Of a stretch of DNA of 64,000 nucleotides, positions 10,721 through 19,493 are shown piece after piece; within the stretch, counting starts at the first letter, position 1; every line of letters begins with the position of its first letter. Origin of the DNA: Parvimonas sp. oral taxon 110 str. F0139 (GTDB lineage: Bacteria > Bacillota > Clostridia > Tissierellales > Peptoniphilaceae); assembly GCF_000214475.1 (NCBI RefSeq), contig NZ_AFII01000002.1, forward strand, positions 434,001 to 498,000. The letters are read 5' to 3'. The position numbers and the translations under genes were made by a program. The notes beneath the pieces were generated by a model. The model was not told where the DNA came from, searched no databases, and saw only the letters and a list, made by a program, of their open reading frames with translations.

Positions 10721-12136
10721 TTAAATTTCAGTTCTATCAACATATCTTGAAAAATATTCTTTATCTGTTCTGTTTCTAAATTCTTCTACTATTGCACTTA
10801 TATTTTTTTCTTCCAAGATATTGTTATTAGTTTCTTTTTTAAACTCTTTACTTGCATCAATAAAAAGCACCTTGTTTTCTGTTTTGTTTTTCGCCATAAC
10901 TAAGACACAAGTTGCTATTGATGTACCGAAAAATAAATTTTCAGGTAATTGTATTACACAGTCTATAAAGTTATTATCTATTAAATATTTACGTATTGTT
11001 CTTTCTGCACCTTTTCTGTAGAAAATTCCAGGGAAACATACTATTGCAGCTCTACCATTACTTGAAAGATAGCTTAGTGAGTGCATAATAAAAGCATAGT
11101 CTGCATAAGATTTTGGTGCTAATTTTCCTGCAGGTGCAAAACGTATATCATTAATTAAAGTCGGATCTGCATCACCTATCCATTTAATTGAATATGGCGG
11201 ATTTGAAACAATTGCATCAAAAGGCTTTTCGTCATTATGTAGCGGATTAAGTAATGTGTCCCCTCTTTTGATAGAAAAGGCATTGTAATTTACATTGTGA
11301 AGAAACATATTCATACGAGCCAAGTTAAAGTTGGTCATATTAATTTCTTGACCAAAAAATCCCTCATCAATGATATGTTCATCAAATTGTTTTTTCATTT
11401 GTAAAAGTAAACTTCCACTTCCACATGTTGGGTCATACACTTTGTTTATCTTTTCTTTTTCATCCATTACAATTCTTGCTAAAAGTTTTGATACAGTTTG
11501 TGGAGTAAAAAATTCCCCACCAGATTTTCCGGCATTACTTGCATAATTAGAAATTAAATATTCATAAGCATCGCCAAAAGCATCGATTTGATTATCTTTA
11601 AAATTTTCAAAATTAATTTGAGCTATTCCTGTTAAGATATCTCTTAGTCTCTTATTCTTTTCTGCAACAGTTCCACCAAGTCTATTGCTTGTTGTGTCAA
11701 TATCATCGAAAAGACCTTTGATGTCGTCCTCAGATTCTGAGCCGATAGCACTTTTTTCAATGTCAGAGAAGATATTTGCAAGTTCTGTGTTTAAATTTTC
11801 ATTATCTTTTGCACTTGCCACTACATTTTCAAAAAGTTGACTAGGCAATATAAAGAAACCTTTATCTCTTACTGTATTCGGCTTAAAATCTCTTTCTGCT
11901 TCATCATCTGAAATTTTTGCATATTTAAAATCAGGGTCTCCTGCTAAATGTTCATTTTCATCAAAATAATCTCTTAAGTTTTCAGAAATAAATCTGTAAA
12001 ACAAAATTCCCAATATATATTGTTTAAAATCCCAGCCATCTACGGCTCCACGAACATCATCTGCAATAGCCCATATTTTTCTATGAAGCTCTGCTCTCTG
12101 TGCAGTTTCATTATTTTCTTTTGAAAAATCCGACAT
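10721..12136 (-). CDS. hsdM: Type I restriction-modification DNA methyltransferase subunit M, C-terminally truncated by a nonsense codon
   Basis: N6-adenine methyltransferase subunit of the type I complex. The 471-residue product has the N-terminal HsdM helical domain ([24 protein letters not shown]), then the AdoMet motif I region [11 protein letters not shown] (~225-240) and the catalytic NPPY (SNPPYSIKW, ~315). Translation stops at TAA 10723-10721, but the same frame stays open afterwards and encodes [22 protein letters not shown] sequence (the expected HsdM tail, with a final coiled coil) down to a second TAA at 10558-10556. Restoring the stop to AAA would give 526 residues, the usual size. 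So this is an in-frame nonsense change rather than a frameshift. The missing ~54 residues normally contact HsdS, so activity is uncertain. It is preceded by the GNAT gene by 43 bp. Confidence 0.92.
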   Translation of the reverse strand: MSDFSKENNETAQRAELHRKIWAIADDVRGAVDGWDFKQYILGILFYRFISENLRDYFDENEHLAGDPDFKYAKISDDEAERDFKPNTVRDKGFFILPSQLFENVVASAKDNENLNTELANIFSDIEKSAIGSESEDDIKGLFDDIDTTSNRLGGTVAEKNKRLRDILTGIAQINFENFKDNQIDAFGDAYEYLISNYASNAGKSGGEFFTPQTVSKLLARIVMDEKEKINKVYDPTCGSGSLLLQMKKQFDEHIIDEGFFGQEINMTNFNLARMNMFLHNVNYNAFSIKRGDTLLNPLHNDEKPFDAIVSNPPYSIKWIGDADPTLINDIRFAPAGKLAPKSYADYAFIMHSLSYLSSNGRAAIVCFPGIFYRKGAERTIRKYLIDNNFIDCVIQLPENLFFGTSIATCVLVMAKNKTENKVLFIDASKEFKKETNNNILEEKNISAIVEEFRNRTDKEYFSRYVDRTEI

Positions 12137-12179
12137 TTTCTCTCCCTCTCTCTATTTAAAATATTTTTTTACTACAATT

Positions 12180-12653
12180 TTATAAAACTAATTCATAAAC
12201 AAGCAAATTTTCACTACTTATTAGCTTAAAATTGTTATTTGTTGCGATTTTTTGTGTTGCTAATTGTCTTTTATCACATTCGATAATGAGTGAATGGATA
12301 TTTTTATTTTTTGCATAGTCAATGAGTGATTTTGTTATTTCGTTTGCTATACCACATCCCCAATAGTTTGAATTTAAAATAAATCCAATTTCGTAGCTTT
12401 CTTTGTCGTATTCGTGAAAAATAATATGTCCAATTAATTTTTTGTTTTGTTTATATTCCAAAGCAAATACTCGGAGAGGATAAGACAGAGCATTTTTGTT
12501 TAAAAAGTCTTGTGTGTTTTCTAAAGTGAAAGGCTCTTCAATGTATTCCATCACTTTAGGATTACTTAATATTGGATATAATTCATCAATATCCGATTGT
12601 TTAAATTGTCTTATCCTACACCTTTTTGTTTCTATATTCAAAATATCTTCCAA
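12180..12653 (-). CDS. GNAT family N-acetyltransferase (RimJ/RimL-like)
   Basis: A small acetyl-CoA-dependent acetyltransferase of the RimJ/RimL subgroup; substrate unknown. Residues show TKRCRIRQFKQSDIDELYPI at the start, the GHIIFHEY strand, YEIGFILNSNYWGCGIANE (motif A with the acetyl-CoA pyrophosphate loop W-G-C-G-I-A) and the C-terminal NNNFKLI. I prefer the TTG start at 12653, 8 nt after AGGAG. An upstream ATG at 12683 would overlap the permease gene by 11 bp and add ten unconserved residues. The gene is the last of a unit with the ABC exporter upstream and sits 43 bp before hsdM, so transcription may continue into the R-M operon. Antibiotic or peptide modification is possible but not shown. 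Confidence 0.8.
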   Translation of the reverse strand: MEDILNIETKRCRIRQFKQSDIDELYPILSNPKVMEYIEEPFTLENTQDFLNKNALSYPLRVFALEYKQNKKLIGHIIFHEYDKESYEIGFILNSNYWGCGIANEITKSLIDYAKNKNIHSLIIECDKRQLATQKIATNNNFKLISSENLLVYELVL

Positions 12654-12672
12654 GATTATCACTCCTGATTTT

Positions 12673-15600
12673 CTATTCAACATCTTTTAATGATTCTATC
12701 ATTGGAACTTTGCTAAGCATTATTTTTACTATAAAGTAAACTACAAATGTGAATAGTAGTGTTACTAATGCTGAGTAAATGTAGCTTATAAGTTTTACTT
12801 TGTTGAAAAATCTGATTGAGTCCATAGCAAGTTGTTCCATTATATTTATGTGCAGACTGTGACCTACAAAGACTCCAAGTCCTATTCCTATTATTGTTAG
12901 TATTACAGTTTCTTTGTAGATGTAGTTGTCAATTTCTAAAGGATAGAATCCTAAAACTTTAAGTGTTGCTATTTCTCTTTTTCTTTCAGAGATGTTTATA
13001 TTACTTAAATTGTATAAAACTACGATTGACAAAAATCCTGAGCATATTACGATTACTAAAATAATTGAGTTTATGCTGTAAGATGCGTCATCAATTATCC
13101 TTTTCAATGAGTGTATGTTTGTGCCTTTTACGGCAACTGGATCTTTTTCTAATTCATTTATTACTTTTTCAATATTGCTCTTGCTTCCGTCGTTTAAAAT
13201 TAATAGTTTAGTATTTTTTATAGGTTTTCTGAAAAAAGTTTGTTCATAAGTTTTTTCGTTCATTATAAAGAAATTGCCAACATGATTTTCAAAGATTCCT
13301 GCAACGACTCCCTTATATTCTTTATTGTTATTTATAAAGGTTATTTCATCTCCAACGGAAAGTGAAAATTTTTCGGCTAATTTTCTATTTATATAAATTC
13401 CGTCATCTAATTTTTCAATTTTTTTGTCTCCATTATATAGTCCAAAGAACTTAGAAAACTCACTCAAATTATCAGTTGTAAAGACACCTATTTTTTCATC
13501 AAAGCTCTTTTTGGATTTTATATTTACAGATACTAAAGATAAATCAATACTTTCTTTAATGTCCTTGTTTGATTTTATATCTTCATTAAATTTTTCCAAA
13601 TCTTTTTCCAATGACATTGGATTGTAGATAACTGATGAATGATATTTTGTATATTTTGAGTATTGTAAATCGGAAACTCCGTCTAAGCTGTCTTTTATTC
13701 CAAATCCTAGCACTAAAAGTCCCATACAACCCATTACACCTATAATTGTCATTGACAATCTAAGTTTGTATCTAAATACATTTCTTAGAGTTGCTTTTTG
13801 TAAAAATGAAAGTTCTTTCCAAATATATGGTATTTTTTCAAGAAAAACAAAATTTCCGGACTTTGGCGCCTTTGCTCTCATAAGTGATGAGATTTTTTCT
13901 TTTAGCGTTCTCATACATGTTACATAGGACACAAAAGCTGTACAGAAAATTGCAATTAAAATTCCGACAACAATTATTTGTGGGTAATAACTGTCAAAAA
14001 CTTTTTTAAATATAAATGCTTTTAGATAGGATCTGTAAACAAGTGGAGAAATCACTTTAAAACCTAATATAGTACCTATTATTCCTCCAATGATACTTGC
14101 TAAAAGTCCGTAGTAAAAGTATTGTTTTGCAATGTCGATATTGCTATATCCCAAAGCCTTTAAAGTTCCTATTTGTATTCTGTTTTCATCTACCATTCTG
14201 GTCATTGTTGTAAGTGATACCAAAAGAGCGATGAAATAGAAAAATAGTGAGAATACATTTGAAACGCCATAGATTCCATTAGCTGCAAAATAAACTTTTG
14301 ACATTGCAGATGAAACAAATCCTTCTTCAATATTGTAATTTGGCTCTATCAATTTGGATAAGACTTCATCGCCGTCAGAAATTTTACTATTTGCATCAAG
14401 GACTTTTTCTTTGGCATCCTCTAAATCTCCCTTACCTTTATTTAATTTTAAGTTGTTTTCTTCGACTTCTGATTTTTTTTGAACTAATTTTGCGTAGTAT
14501 TCATCAAATTTTAGTATTCCTTGTTTGGCTTGTTTTTCCAATTGGTACATTTGACTTTCTAAAGTCTTTATTTCAGAAGTTAGTTTTTGTTCGGCTCCTA
14601 ATAATTCTGTAAGTTTAGCAGAAATACTGGAAAGATTTGAATTAACTGAGTCTAAATTATTTTGAACTGTTTGTAAAGATGAATTTAATTCAGCTAATTT
14701 TTTATTTATTTCTTCTTTCTTTACCTTATATTCATTTTCCTCAATTAATTTTGATTGATAATTTTCTTCGAGCAATCTTAGTTCTTCATTTACTGTTTTT
14801 ATTCCAGCATCAACTTGTGCTTTTGTTTTTTCTATATCTTCTTTACTTTTTATTAAAGTTTTATTTTTTTCAACTATTTCTGTCTTATTTTTATTTATTT
14901 CACTCTTTTTTGAATTCAAACTGTTTAGAGCTGTTGTCAATTTTTCTTTGTTTTTAGTTATTTGAGTAATAAATAGATTTTTTTGGTAATTTAAATCTGC
15001 AAAAGCTCTTCTTAAGTCTTTTCGACCACTTTGAACTTTTTCAAGATTTTGTTGTAATTTTCTTTCACTTTCTTCAATGTCAAATTTATTTTTAGAAAGT
15101 TCTTCTTTACTATCATCTAAAGTTTCTCTCTTTTGAGAATAAATGACATTGTAAACTTCTCCAGCTCTACCTTTAAACAAATCTTGTAACTCTGTTTTTC
15201 TTTCGTTTGATAGCTTTTTGTATTCTTTACTATTTCTATTCAAGTCATTAAGGTCAGAAAAAGTAATTTTTGCATAAGAATAATAGCTGAAGTCAAAAGA
15301 ATTTTTTGAAATAATTGCCAAATATCCATTTTCAGTAGTTCCTATTAGCAATGTAGCTAAAACTTCTGAACTTTTAATAAAGCCTTTTACTGTAAATTTA
15401 TTTTGTTTTAATTCCTTTACTTCATCTTTAAAAATTCCAAATTTTTCGACATTTTTAAAGTCTATTTCATCTCCAACTTTGTATCTGTCTTTTAGTCTTT
15501 CATCCAACAAAATATCAGAGTCAGACTCGATGTCATTTCCTTCTATTACTTGAACTGTACTAATTTTTTCTGCCTTGCTTTCTATGGTAAGGTCAACTTC

Positions 15601-15906
15601 TCGTTCTTCGTCTTTAAGATTTATACTGTAACCATATTCTACATCTTTTAGATTTTTTAAATTGGAAATTATGTCCTCATCTTCTTTTTGCAAGCCAAAA
15701 TTAGAAGAAATTTTATAATCATATAAATTTCCTTCTTTTACACGTTCATCGACACTTCTTCTCATAATGTATGGAGTTATTTTAAGTCCAACAAAAACCA
15801 TTACTCCAAGAGCAATCATAAAAACAATGGAAATAAATTTCGGAAATGTTCTAAAGATTGTTCTGTAAAAATTTTTAAACAATGATTTTTTCATACTACC
15901 ACTCAA
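12673..15906 (-). CDS. ABC transporter permease, FtsX/MacB-like with long extracytoplasmic coiled coil
   Basis: A 1077-residue permease of the FtsX/MacB fold. One TM helix lies near residues 18-42 and is followed by an extracytoplasmic domain. Residues ~275-520 are an almost pure heptad-type coiled coil rich in K, E, N and S. Three TM helices follow (~545-690, beginning FSLFFYFIALLVSLTTM), then a second conserved permease core with an extracytoplasmic MacB-like domain (~740-950) and three more TM helices at the C-terminus. Two FtsX domains in one chain remove the need for a dimer. Its start overlaps the ATPase gene end by 11 bp. Family members export lipids, peptides or macrolides, or act as mechanotransducers; the substrate here is unknown. 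Confidence 0.88.
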   Translation of the reverse strand: MSGSMKKSLFKNFYRTIFRTFPKFISIVFMIALGVMVFVGLKITPYIMRRSVDERVKEGNLYDYKISSNFGLQKEDEDIISNLKNLKDVEYGYSINLKDEEREVDLTIESKAEKISTVQVIEGNDIESDSDILLDERLKDRYKVGDEIDFKNVEKFGIFKDEVKELKQNKFTVKGFIKSSEVLATLLIGTTENGYLAIISKNSFDFSYYSYAKITFSDLNDLNRNSKEYKKLSNERKTELQDLFKGRAGEVYNVIYSQKRETLDDSKEELSKNKFDIEESERKLQQNLEKVQSGRKDLRRAFADLNYQKNLFITQITKNKEKLTTALNSLNSKKSEINKNKTEIVEKNKTLIKSKEDIEKTKAQVDAGIKTVNEELRLLEENYQSKLIEENEYKVKKEEINKKLAELNSSLQTVQNNLDSVNSNLSSISAKLTELLGAEQKLTSEIKTLESQMYQLEKQAKQGILKFDEYYAKLVQKKSEVEENNLKLNKGKGDLEDAKEKVLDANSKISDGDEVLSKLIEPNYNIEEGFVSSAMSKVYFAANGIYGVSNVFSLFFYFIALLVSLTTMTRMVDENRIQIGTLKALGYSNIDIAKQYFYYGLLASIIGGIIGTILGFKVISPLVYRSYLKAFIFKKVFDSYYPQIIVVGILIAIFCTAFVSYVTCMRTLKEKISSLMRAKAPKSGNFVFLEKIPYIWKELSFLQKATLRNVFRYKLRLSMTIIGVMGCMGLLVLGFGIKDSLDGVSDLQYSKYTKYHSSVIYNPMSLEKDLEKFNEDIKSNKDIKESIDLSLVSVNIKSKKSFDEKIGVFTTDNLSEFSKFFGLYNGDKKIEKLDDGIYINRKLAEKFSLSVGDEITFINNNKEYKGVVAGIFENHVGNFFIMNEKTYEQTFFRKPIKNTKLLILNDGSKSNIEKVINELEKDPVAVKGTNIHSLKRIIDDASYSINSIILVIVICSGFLSIVVLYNLSNINISERKREIATLKVLGFYPLEIDNYIYKETVILTIIGIGLGVFVGHSLHINIMEQLAMDSIRFFNKVKLISYIYSALVTLLFTFVVYFIVKIMLSKVPMIESLKDVE

Positions 15907-16600
15907 TTTCCTTTATGTTCTTAGGACTATCATTTAATATCACTTTTTTTACCGTACTGTCATTAATTTCAATAACTCTGTCTGCCATTGGAGTAATTGC
16001 TTGATTGTGAGTTATTAAAATTACAGTTGTATTCGTACTTTTACATCTTTGGTGTAAAAGCTCTAAAATTCTCTTTCCAGTATGATAATCCAAAGCTCCT
16101 GTAGGTTCGTCGCATAAAAGCAGTTTAGGATTTTTACAAAGAGCTCTCGCTATTGCAACTCTTTGTTGTTCTCCCCCTGATAATTGACTTGGAAAATTTT
16201 TAAGTCTATGAGACAATTCAACAGATTCCAAAACTCCTGCCGGATTTAAACTTTCCTTTACGATTTGCCCTGCAAGTTCTACATTTTCCAAAACAGTTAA
16301 ATTTGGAATTAGATTGTAAAACTGAAAAACAAAACCTACATCAAATCTTCTGTAATCATTAAGTTGTCTTTTATTAAATTTACAAATATCTTTTCCATCT
16401 ATAAAGATTTCACCACTTGTTGCATCATCCATTCCACCTAATATATTAAGGATTGTAGATTTTCCAGCTCCTGAAGGACCTACGATAATACAAAATTCTC
16501 CGTGTTCTATTTCAAAAGAAACATCTCTATTTGCAACGATCTCTGAACTTTTTCCTTCATTATATTTTTTATAAACATTTTTAAATTCAACAAAAGCCAT
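15896..16600 (-). CDS. ABC transporter ATP-binding protein (LolD/MacB type)
   Basis: A 234-residue ATPase that powers the adjoining FtsX-like permease. It has Walker [10 protein letters not shown] (~41-49), Q-loop [13 protein letters not shown], the signature [15 protein letters not shown] (~140), Walker [13 protein letters not shown] and the H-loop TH. The DYHTGKRI stretch after Walker B is typical of the MacB/LolD group. A clear start at 16600 has AGGAGG just upstream. The coding region overlaps the permease start by 11 bp, so the two are translationally coupled. About 250 bp of AT-rich DNA upstream is shared with the divergent gene at 16910. Confidence 0.93.
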   Translation of the reverse strand: MAFVEFKNVYKKYNEGKSSEIVANRDVSFEIEHGEFCIIVGPSGAGKSTILNILGGMDDATSGEIFIDGKDICKFNKRQLNDYRRFDVGFVFQFYNLIPNLTVLENVELAGQIVKESLNPAGVLESVELSHRLKNFPSQLSGGEQQRVAIARALCKNPKLLLCDEPTGALDYHTGKRILELLHQRCKSTNTTVILITHNQAITPMADRVIEINDSTVKKVILNDSPKNIKEIEW

Positions 16601-16909
16601 AATTCCTCCTATTTAATATATTTTTATATTCAAATATTAAAATTATACATAATTATCTAATTGTACTTTAGCACAAAAGCGAAAAAAAATCAAGGTCGCA
16701 AAATAGTATATTTTCAAATAAACTATCAAAATTTTATTTTTTATAATTTTAATTTTATACAATCTTAATATCGTTTGCAGAATTTTTGTTAAACTTAATA
16801 AAAAATATTTATTTTTCAATAGTTTATATTAATCTTTTTTATAAAAAAACACTTGTTTTATTTATTTCAAAATGGTATAATGAGAAAAAGAGTTTAAGGG
16901 GTGGTTTAA
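16601..16909. promoter_or_regulatory. Divergent intergenic region with promoter for the P-loop gene
   Basis: The plus-strand promoter is clear: TTGTTT at 16853-16858, a 17-nt spacer, then TATAAT at 16876-16881, followed by a start codon at 16910. No riboswitch or repeat was recognised in the remaining AT-rich sequence. Confidence 0.7.
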
Positions 16910-17335
16910 ATGTTAAATTTTGTACTTGGTCCATCAGGATCTGGAAAAACTAAATGGTTGATAGATAAAGCAAATGAAGAAGTGAGAAAGGGAAATGGAA
17001 ATATAATTTTTATTGACACAGATGATTCTCATATTTTCAGCTTAGACCACAGTGTTAGATTGACAAATGCTAAGGAATACGGCATTGAAAATCTTGATAA
17101 ATTATTCGGATTTATCTTCGGAATTGTTTCAAGAGACTACGATGTAGAAAAAATTTACATCGACGGTATATATTCAATAATTGAAATGAATGGCGATATG
17201 CTTTGTAAATTTAAAAAGGATGTCGAAACATTTTGCGAAAAGCACAATCTTGAAGTTTTCATGGGAATTAATATTCCTAAAGAAGAACTTTGCGAAGGAG
17301 CTCAAGCAACTTGTGTCGAACTAAAGTTAGACTAA
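16910..17335 (+). CDS. Small P-loop ATPase-like protein, function unknown
   Basis: A 141-residue protein beginning MLNFVLGPSGSGKTKWLIDK, a textbook Walker A near the N-terminus, resembling the opening of AddB-type proteins but far too short to be one. A possible Walker B strand is KIYIDGIYSI near residue 80. It has no helicase motifs and no membrane segments. It has its own strong promoter and its own terminator (17340-17367), so it is probably monocistronic. RadA lies convergently 600 bp away, which does not establish a link. I do not recognise a named family beyond P-loop NTPase. Confidence 0.75.
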   Translation: MLNFVLGPSGSGKTKWLIDKANEEVRKGNGNIIFIDTDDSHIFSLDHSVRLTNAKEYGIENLDKLFGFIFGIVSRDYDVEKIYIDGIYSIIEMNGDMLCKFKKDVETFCEKHNLEVFMGINIPKEELCEGAQATCVELKLD

Positions 17336-17339
17336 ATTT

Positions 17340-17367
17340 AAAAAGCATCGTTAAGGTGCTTTTTTTG
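17340..17367 (+). terminator. Rho-independent terminator
   Basis: AAAAAGCATC-GTTAA-GGTGCTTTTTTT forms a stem with a G-T wobble and a seven-T tail, directly after the P-loop gene. Confidence 0.85.
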
Positions 17368-17371
17368 TGAT

Positions 17372-17917
17372 ATGAATATTCCAACAAAACAACTTGAAAA
17401 TTTTTTCAAAAAGAGAAATGATTTGATTTTAGAACTTTCGATAAGAAAAATTGATAAAATATCTTTTTTGGAAAAAAATTATGAATTGATACAAAATTTA
17501 AATATGAAACCACTTTTAAATATATCTTCGCTGGAAGAAGGAATGTATAATTATCAATATTACAATATTTTAGCAAAATTTTTTAAACAAAAATCAATTT
17601 TGTATTCAAATAATAAGAAAAAGCAAAAAAAATATAATGAAAATCTTATGAAATCTAATAATTATTATGCGGAAAAAGATAAATTTCTTTTAAAGATGAT
17701 TGATTTCTTAGATGAAAAAACTACAGAAGCGTATTTTATAGACATGAATTCAAAAAGACTTAACAATTCTCTTTTTGAAATTGTCGTTAAAGATGTTGAA
17801 TTTGCAATTTTTCATTCAATGAATGTTGAAATTCTACAGAAGTTAAAAGAAAAGAATATATTTATTGATGAGATTAGAATTTCAAAGATTAATGACTATG
17901 TTAATACAAATATTTAA
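17372..17917 (+). CDS. Conserved-looking protein of unknown function
   Basis: A 181-residue, Lys/Asn-rich, probably helical soluble protein (MNIPTKQLENFFKKRNDLIL...). No signal peptide, TM helix or catalytic motif is visible. The ATG lies 4 nt after the T-run of the previous terminator and lacks a good Shine-Dalgarno sequence, so expression may depend on readthrough or on an unseen promoter. It ends at a strong bidirectional terminator. I do not recognise the family. Confidence 0.65.
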   Translation: MNIPTKQLENFFKKRNDLILELSIRKIDKISFLEKNYELIQNLNMKPLLNISSLEEGMYNYQYYNILAKFFKQKSILYSNNKKKQKKYNENLMKSNNYYAEKDKFLLKMIDFLDEKTTEAYFIDMNSKRLNNSLFEIVVKDVEFAIFHSMNVEILQKLKEKNIFIDEIRISKINDYVNTNI

Positions 17918-17950
17918 AAGGTTGTGTAGCGCTACACAACCTTATTTTTT
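17915..17950. terminator. Bidirectional terminator between convergent genes
   Basis: A perfect 26-bp palindrome (AAGGTTGTGTAGC and its complement, 17918-17943) is flanked by A and T runs. It serves both the gene ending at 17917 and radA ending at 17954. Confidence 0.9.
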
Positions 17951-17953
17951 ATA

Positions 17954-19321
17954 TTAAACATTTCTGAAAACTTTATCAATAACTTCTTTTAGTGTTTTAG
18001 ATTTTTCGACTTTTAATGTTTTTAAATTTTTAATATCCACAACTTCATTTGAAATATAGACCTTTTTGTAGCCCATTCTGTCAAGTTCCATTAGTCTTTC
18101 GCTTAAATTAGGAACTTTTTTAAGTTCTCCAGTAAGTCCAACCTCTGCGATAAATACATTATCTCTTGGAACTGATTTATTTAAAATTGAAGATGCAACG
18201 GAAATAATTACAGCTAAATTTACAGATTGCTCTGAAATTTTAAGTCCTCCCGTAGTCTTTAAAATTACATTTTTATTGTATAAATTAAATCCAGCTCTTT
18301 CTTCTAAAATAGAAAGCAATGTATTTAATTGATCTTTTTTAAGACTATCTCCAATTCTCGCAGGATAACTTGTAAAAGATTGAGAAACTAGACTTTCAAC
18401 TTCAACAACTAACATTCTGCTTCCCTCTTTTACAACGGATAGTACACTTCCACAAATGTCTTTTTCTCTTTGAGTTACAAAAAATTCTGATGGATTTTTA
18501 ATTTCTAAAAGTCCATACTCTTCCATTTTAAAAAGTCCGATTTCTCCAGTTCTTCCAAATCTGTTTTTTGTACTTGTAAGAGTTCTTAAACTTTCGTCAG
18601 ACTCTCCCTCTAAAAGCAAAACTGAATCCACCATATGTTCCAAAGTCCTAAGTCCTGCCATTTCATCTTGCTTTGTCATATGACAAACTATAAAAATTGC
18701 TCTTGGCCTTTTAGGATTTTTTGCAACTCTAACTAATTCGTTTATACATTCAACAGTCTGTGTTGGAGAGCCAGCCCTTGACGGAATTGAACTTAACATA
18801 ACAGTTTGAATACTATCTAAAATCACAATTTCTGCATCAACCTCTTCGATAGAATTCAAAGCCTCATCCATACTTTGTGTGGATTGTATCCAAATATTTT
18901 CTGGAATTTCTTTTACAATTCTATTTGCTCTTGACTTTATCTGAGATGAGCTTTCCTCTGCAGAAATATAGATAGTTTTTACATTTTTACTTGCAAAGTC
19001 AAGTGCAAGTTGTAAAAGCAATGTACTTTTACCACAACCAGGTCTTGCAGTTAAAATATTAACACTGTCTCTTACAATTCCACCACCTAAAACACGATTT
19101 AACTCATCAATTCCAGTTATAAATCTATCATTTTCATTTACATTTACATTTTTTAGCTTTTCAACTTTCCCCTTTGCAACAATTTTGTCAGTTGAACTCT
19201 TCACGTCGGAAACTTCAATCTCTTCTATAGTTCCCCAGCTACCACAAAAACTACATTTTCCTTGCCAGCCCAATGACTCTTTCTTGCAATTAGAACATAT
19301 ATATTTTTTCTTTGTTTTCAT
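17954..19321 (-). CDS. radA: DNA repair protein RadA (Sms)
   Basis: A RecA-like ATPase and branch-migration helicase acting in recombination and repair. The 455-residue protein has an N-terminal C4 zinc finger (CSNCKKESLGWQGKCSFCG), Walker A ARPGCGKST where most RadA have GDPGIGKST, Walker B EIVILDSIQT, the KNRFG motif (TSTKNRFGRTGEIGLF) and a C-terminal Lon-like domain. I chose ATG 19321 with GGTGAT upstream; GTG 19330 and TTG 19333 are in-frame alternatives. The gene is convergent with the unknown gene and divergent from the malic enzyme. Confidence 0.95.
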   Translation of the reverse strand: MKTKKKYICSNCKKESLGWQGKCSFCGSWGTIEEIEVSDVKSSTDKIVAKGKVEKLKNVNVNENDRFITGIDELNRVLGGGIVRDSVNILTARPGCGKSTLLLQLALDFASKNVKTIYISAEESSSQIKSRANRIVKEIPENIWIQSTQSMDEALNSIEEVDAEIVILDSIQTVMLSSIPSRAGSPTQTVECINELVRVAKNPKRPRAIFIVCHMTKQDEMAGLRTLEHMVDSVLLLEGESDESLRTLTSTKNRFGRTGEIGLFKMEEYGLLEIKNPSEFFVTQREKDICGSVLSVVKEGSRMLVVEVESLVSQSFTSYPARIGDSLKKDQLNTLLSILEERAGFNLYNKNVILKTTGGLKISEQSVNLAVIISVASSILNKSVPRDNVFIAEVGLTGELKKVPNLSERLMELDRMGYKKVYISNEVVDIKNLKTLKVEKSKTLKEVIDKVFRNV

Positions 19322-19424
19322 TTTAATCACCAACTATATTTTAATGTAAAAATTTTTAAAAAGCAATAGGCAAAATTTGAATAATTTTTGCAAGTTAAAT
19401 TATTAATTGAATTATTTGCTTGTA

Positions 19425-19453
19425 TTGACTTTTAGAAATCTTTGTAGTATATT
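19425..19453 (+). promoter_or_regulatory. Sigma-A-type promoter of the malic enzyme gene
   Basis: TTGACT at 19425-19430, a 17-nt spacer and TATATT at 19448-19453. AAGGAGAG follows before the ATG at 19494. Confidence 0.8.
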
Positions 19454-19493
19454 AACAACGAATGAATAATTTTATTATAAAGGAGAGAAAAAA

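Noticed and set aside
14298..14957. Hydrophobic plus-strand frames of 92-104 codons
   Set aside because: They are antisense to the coiled-coil region of the FtsX-like permease; Lys/Glu codons read in reverse give Leu/Phe/Ser-rich shadows.
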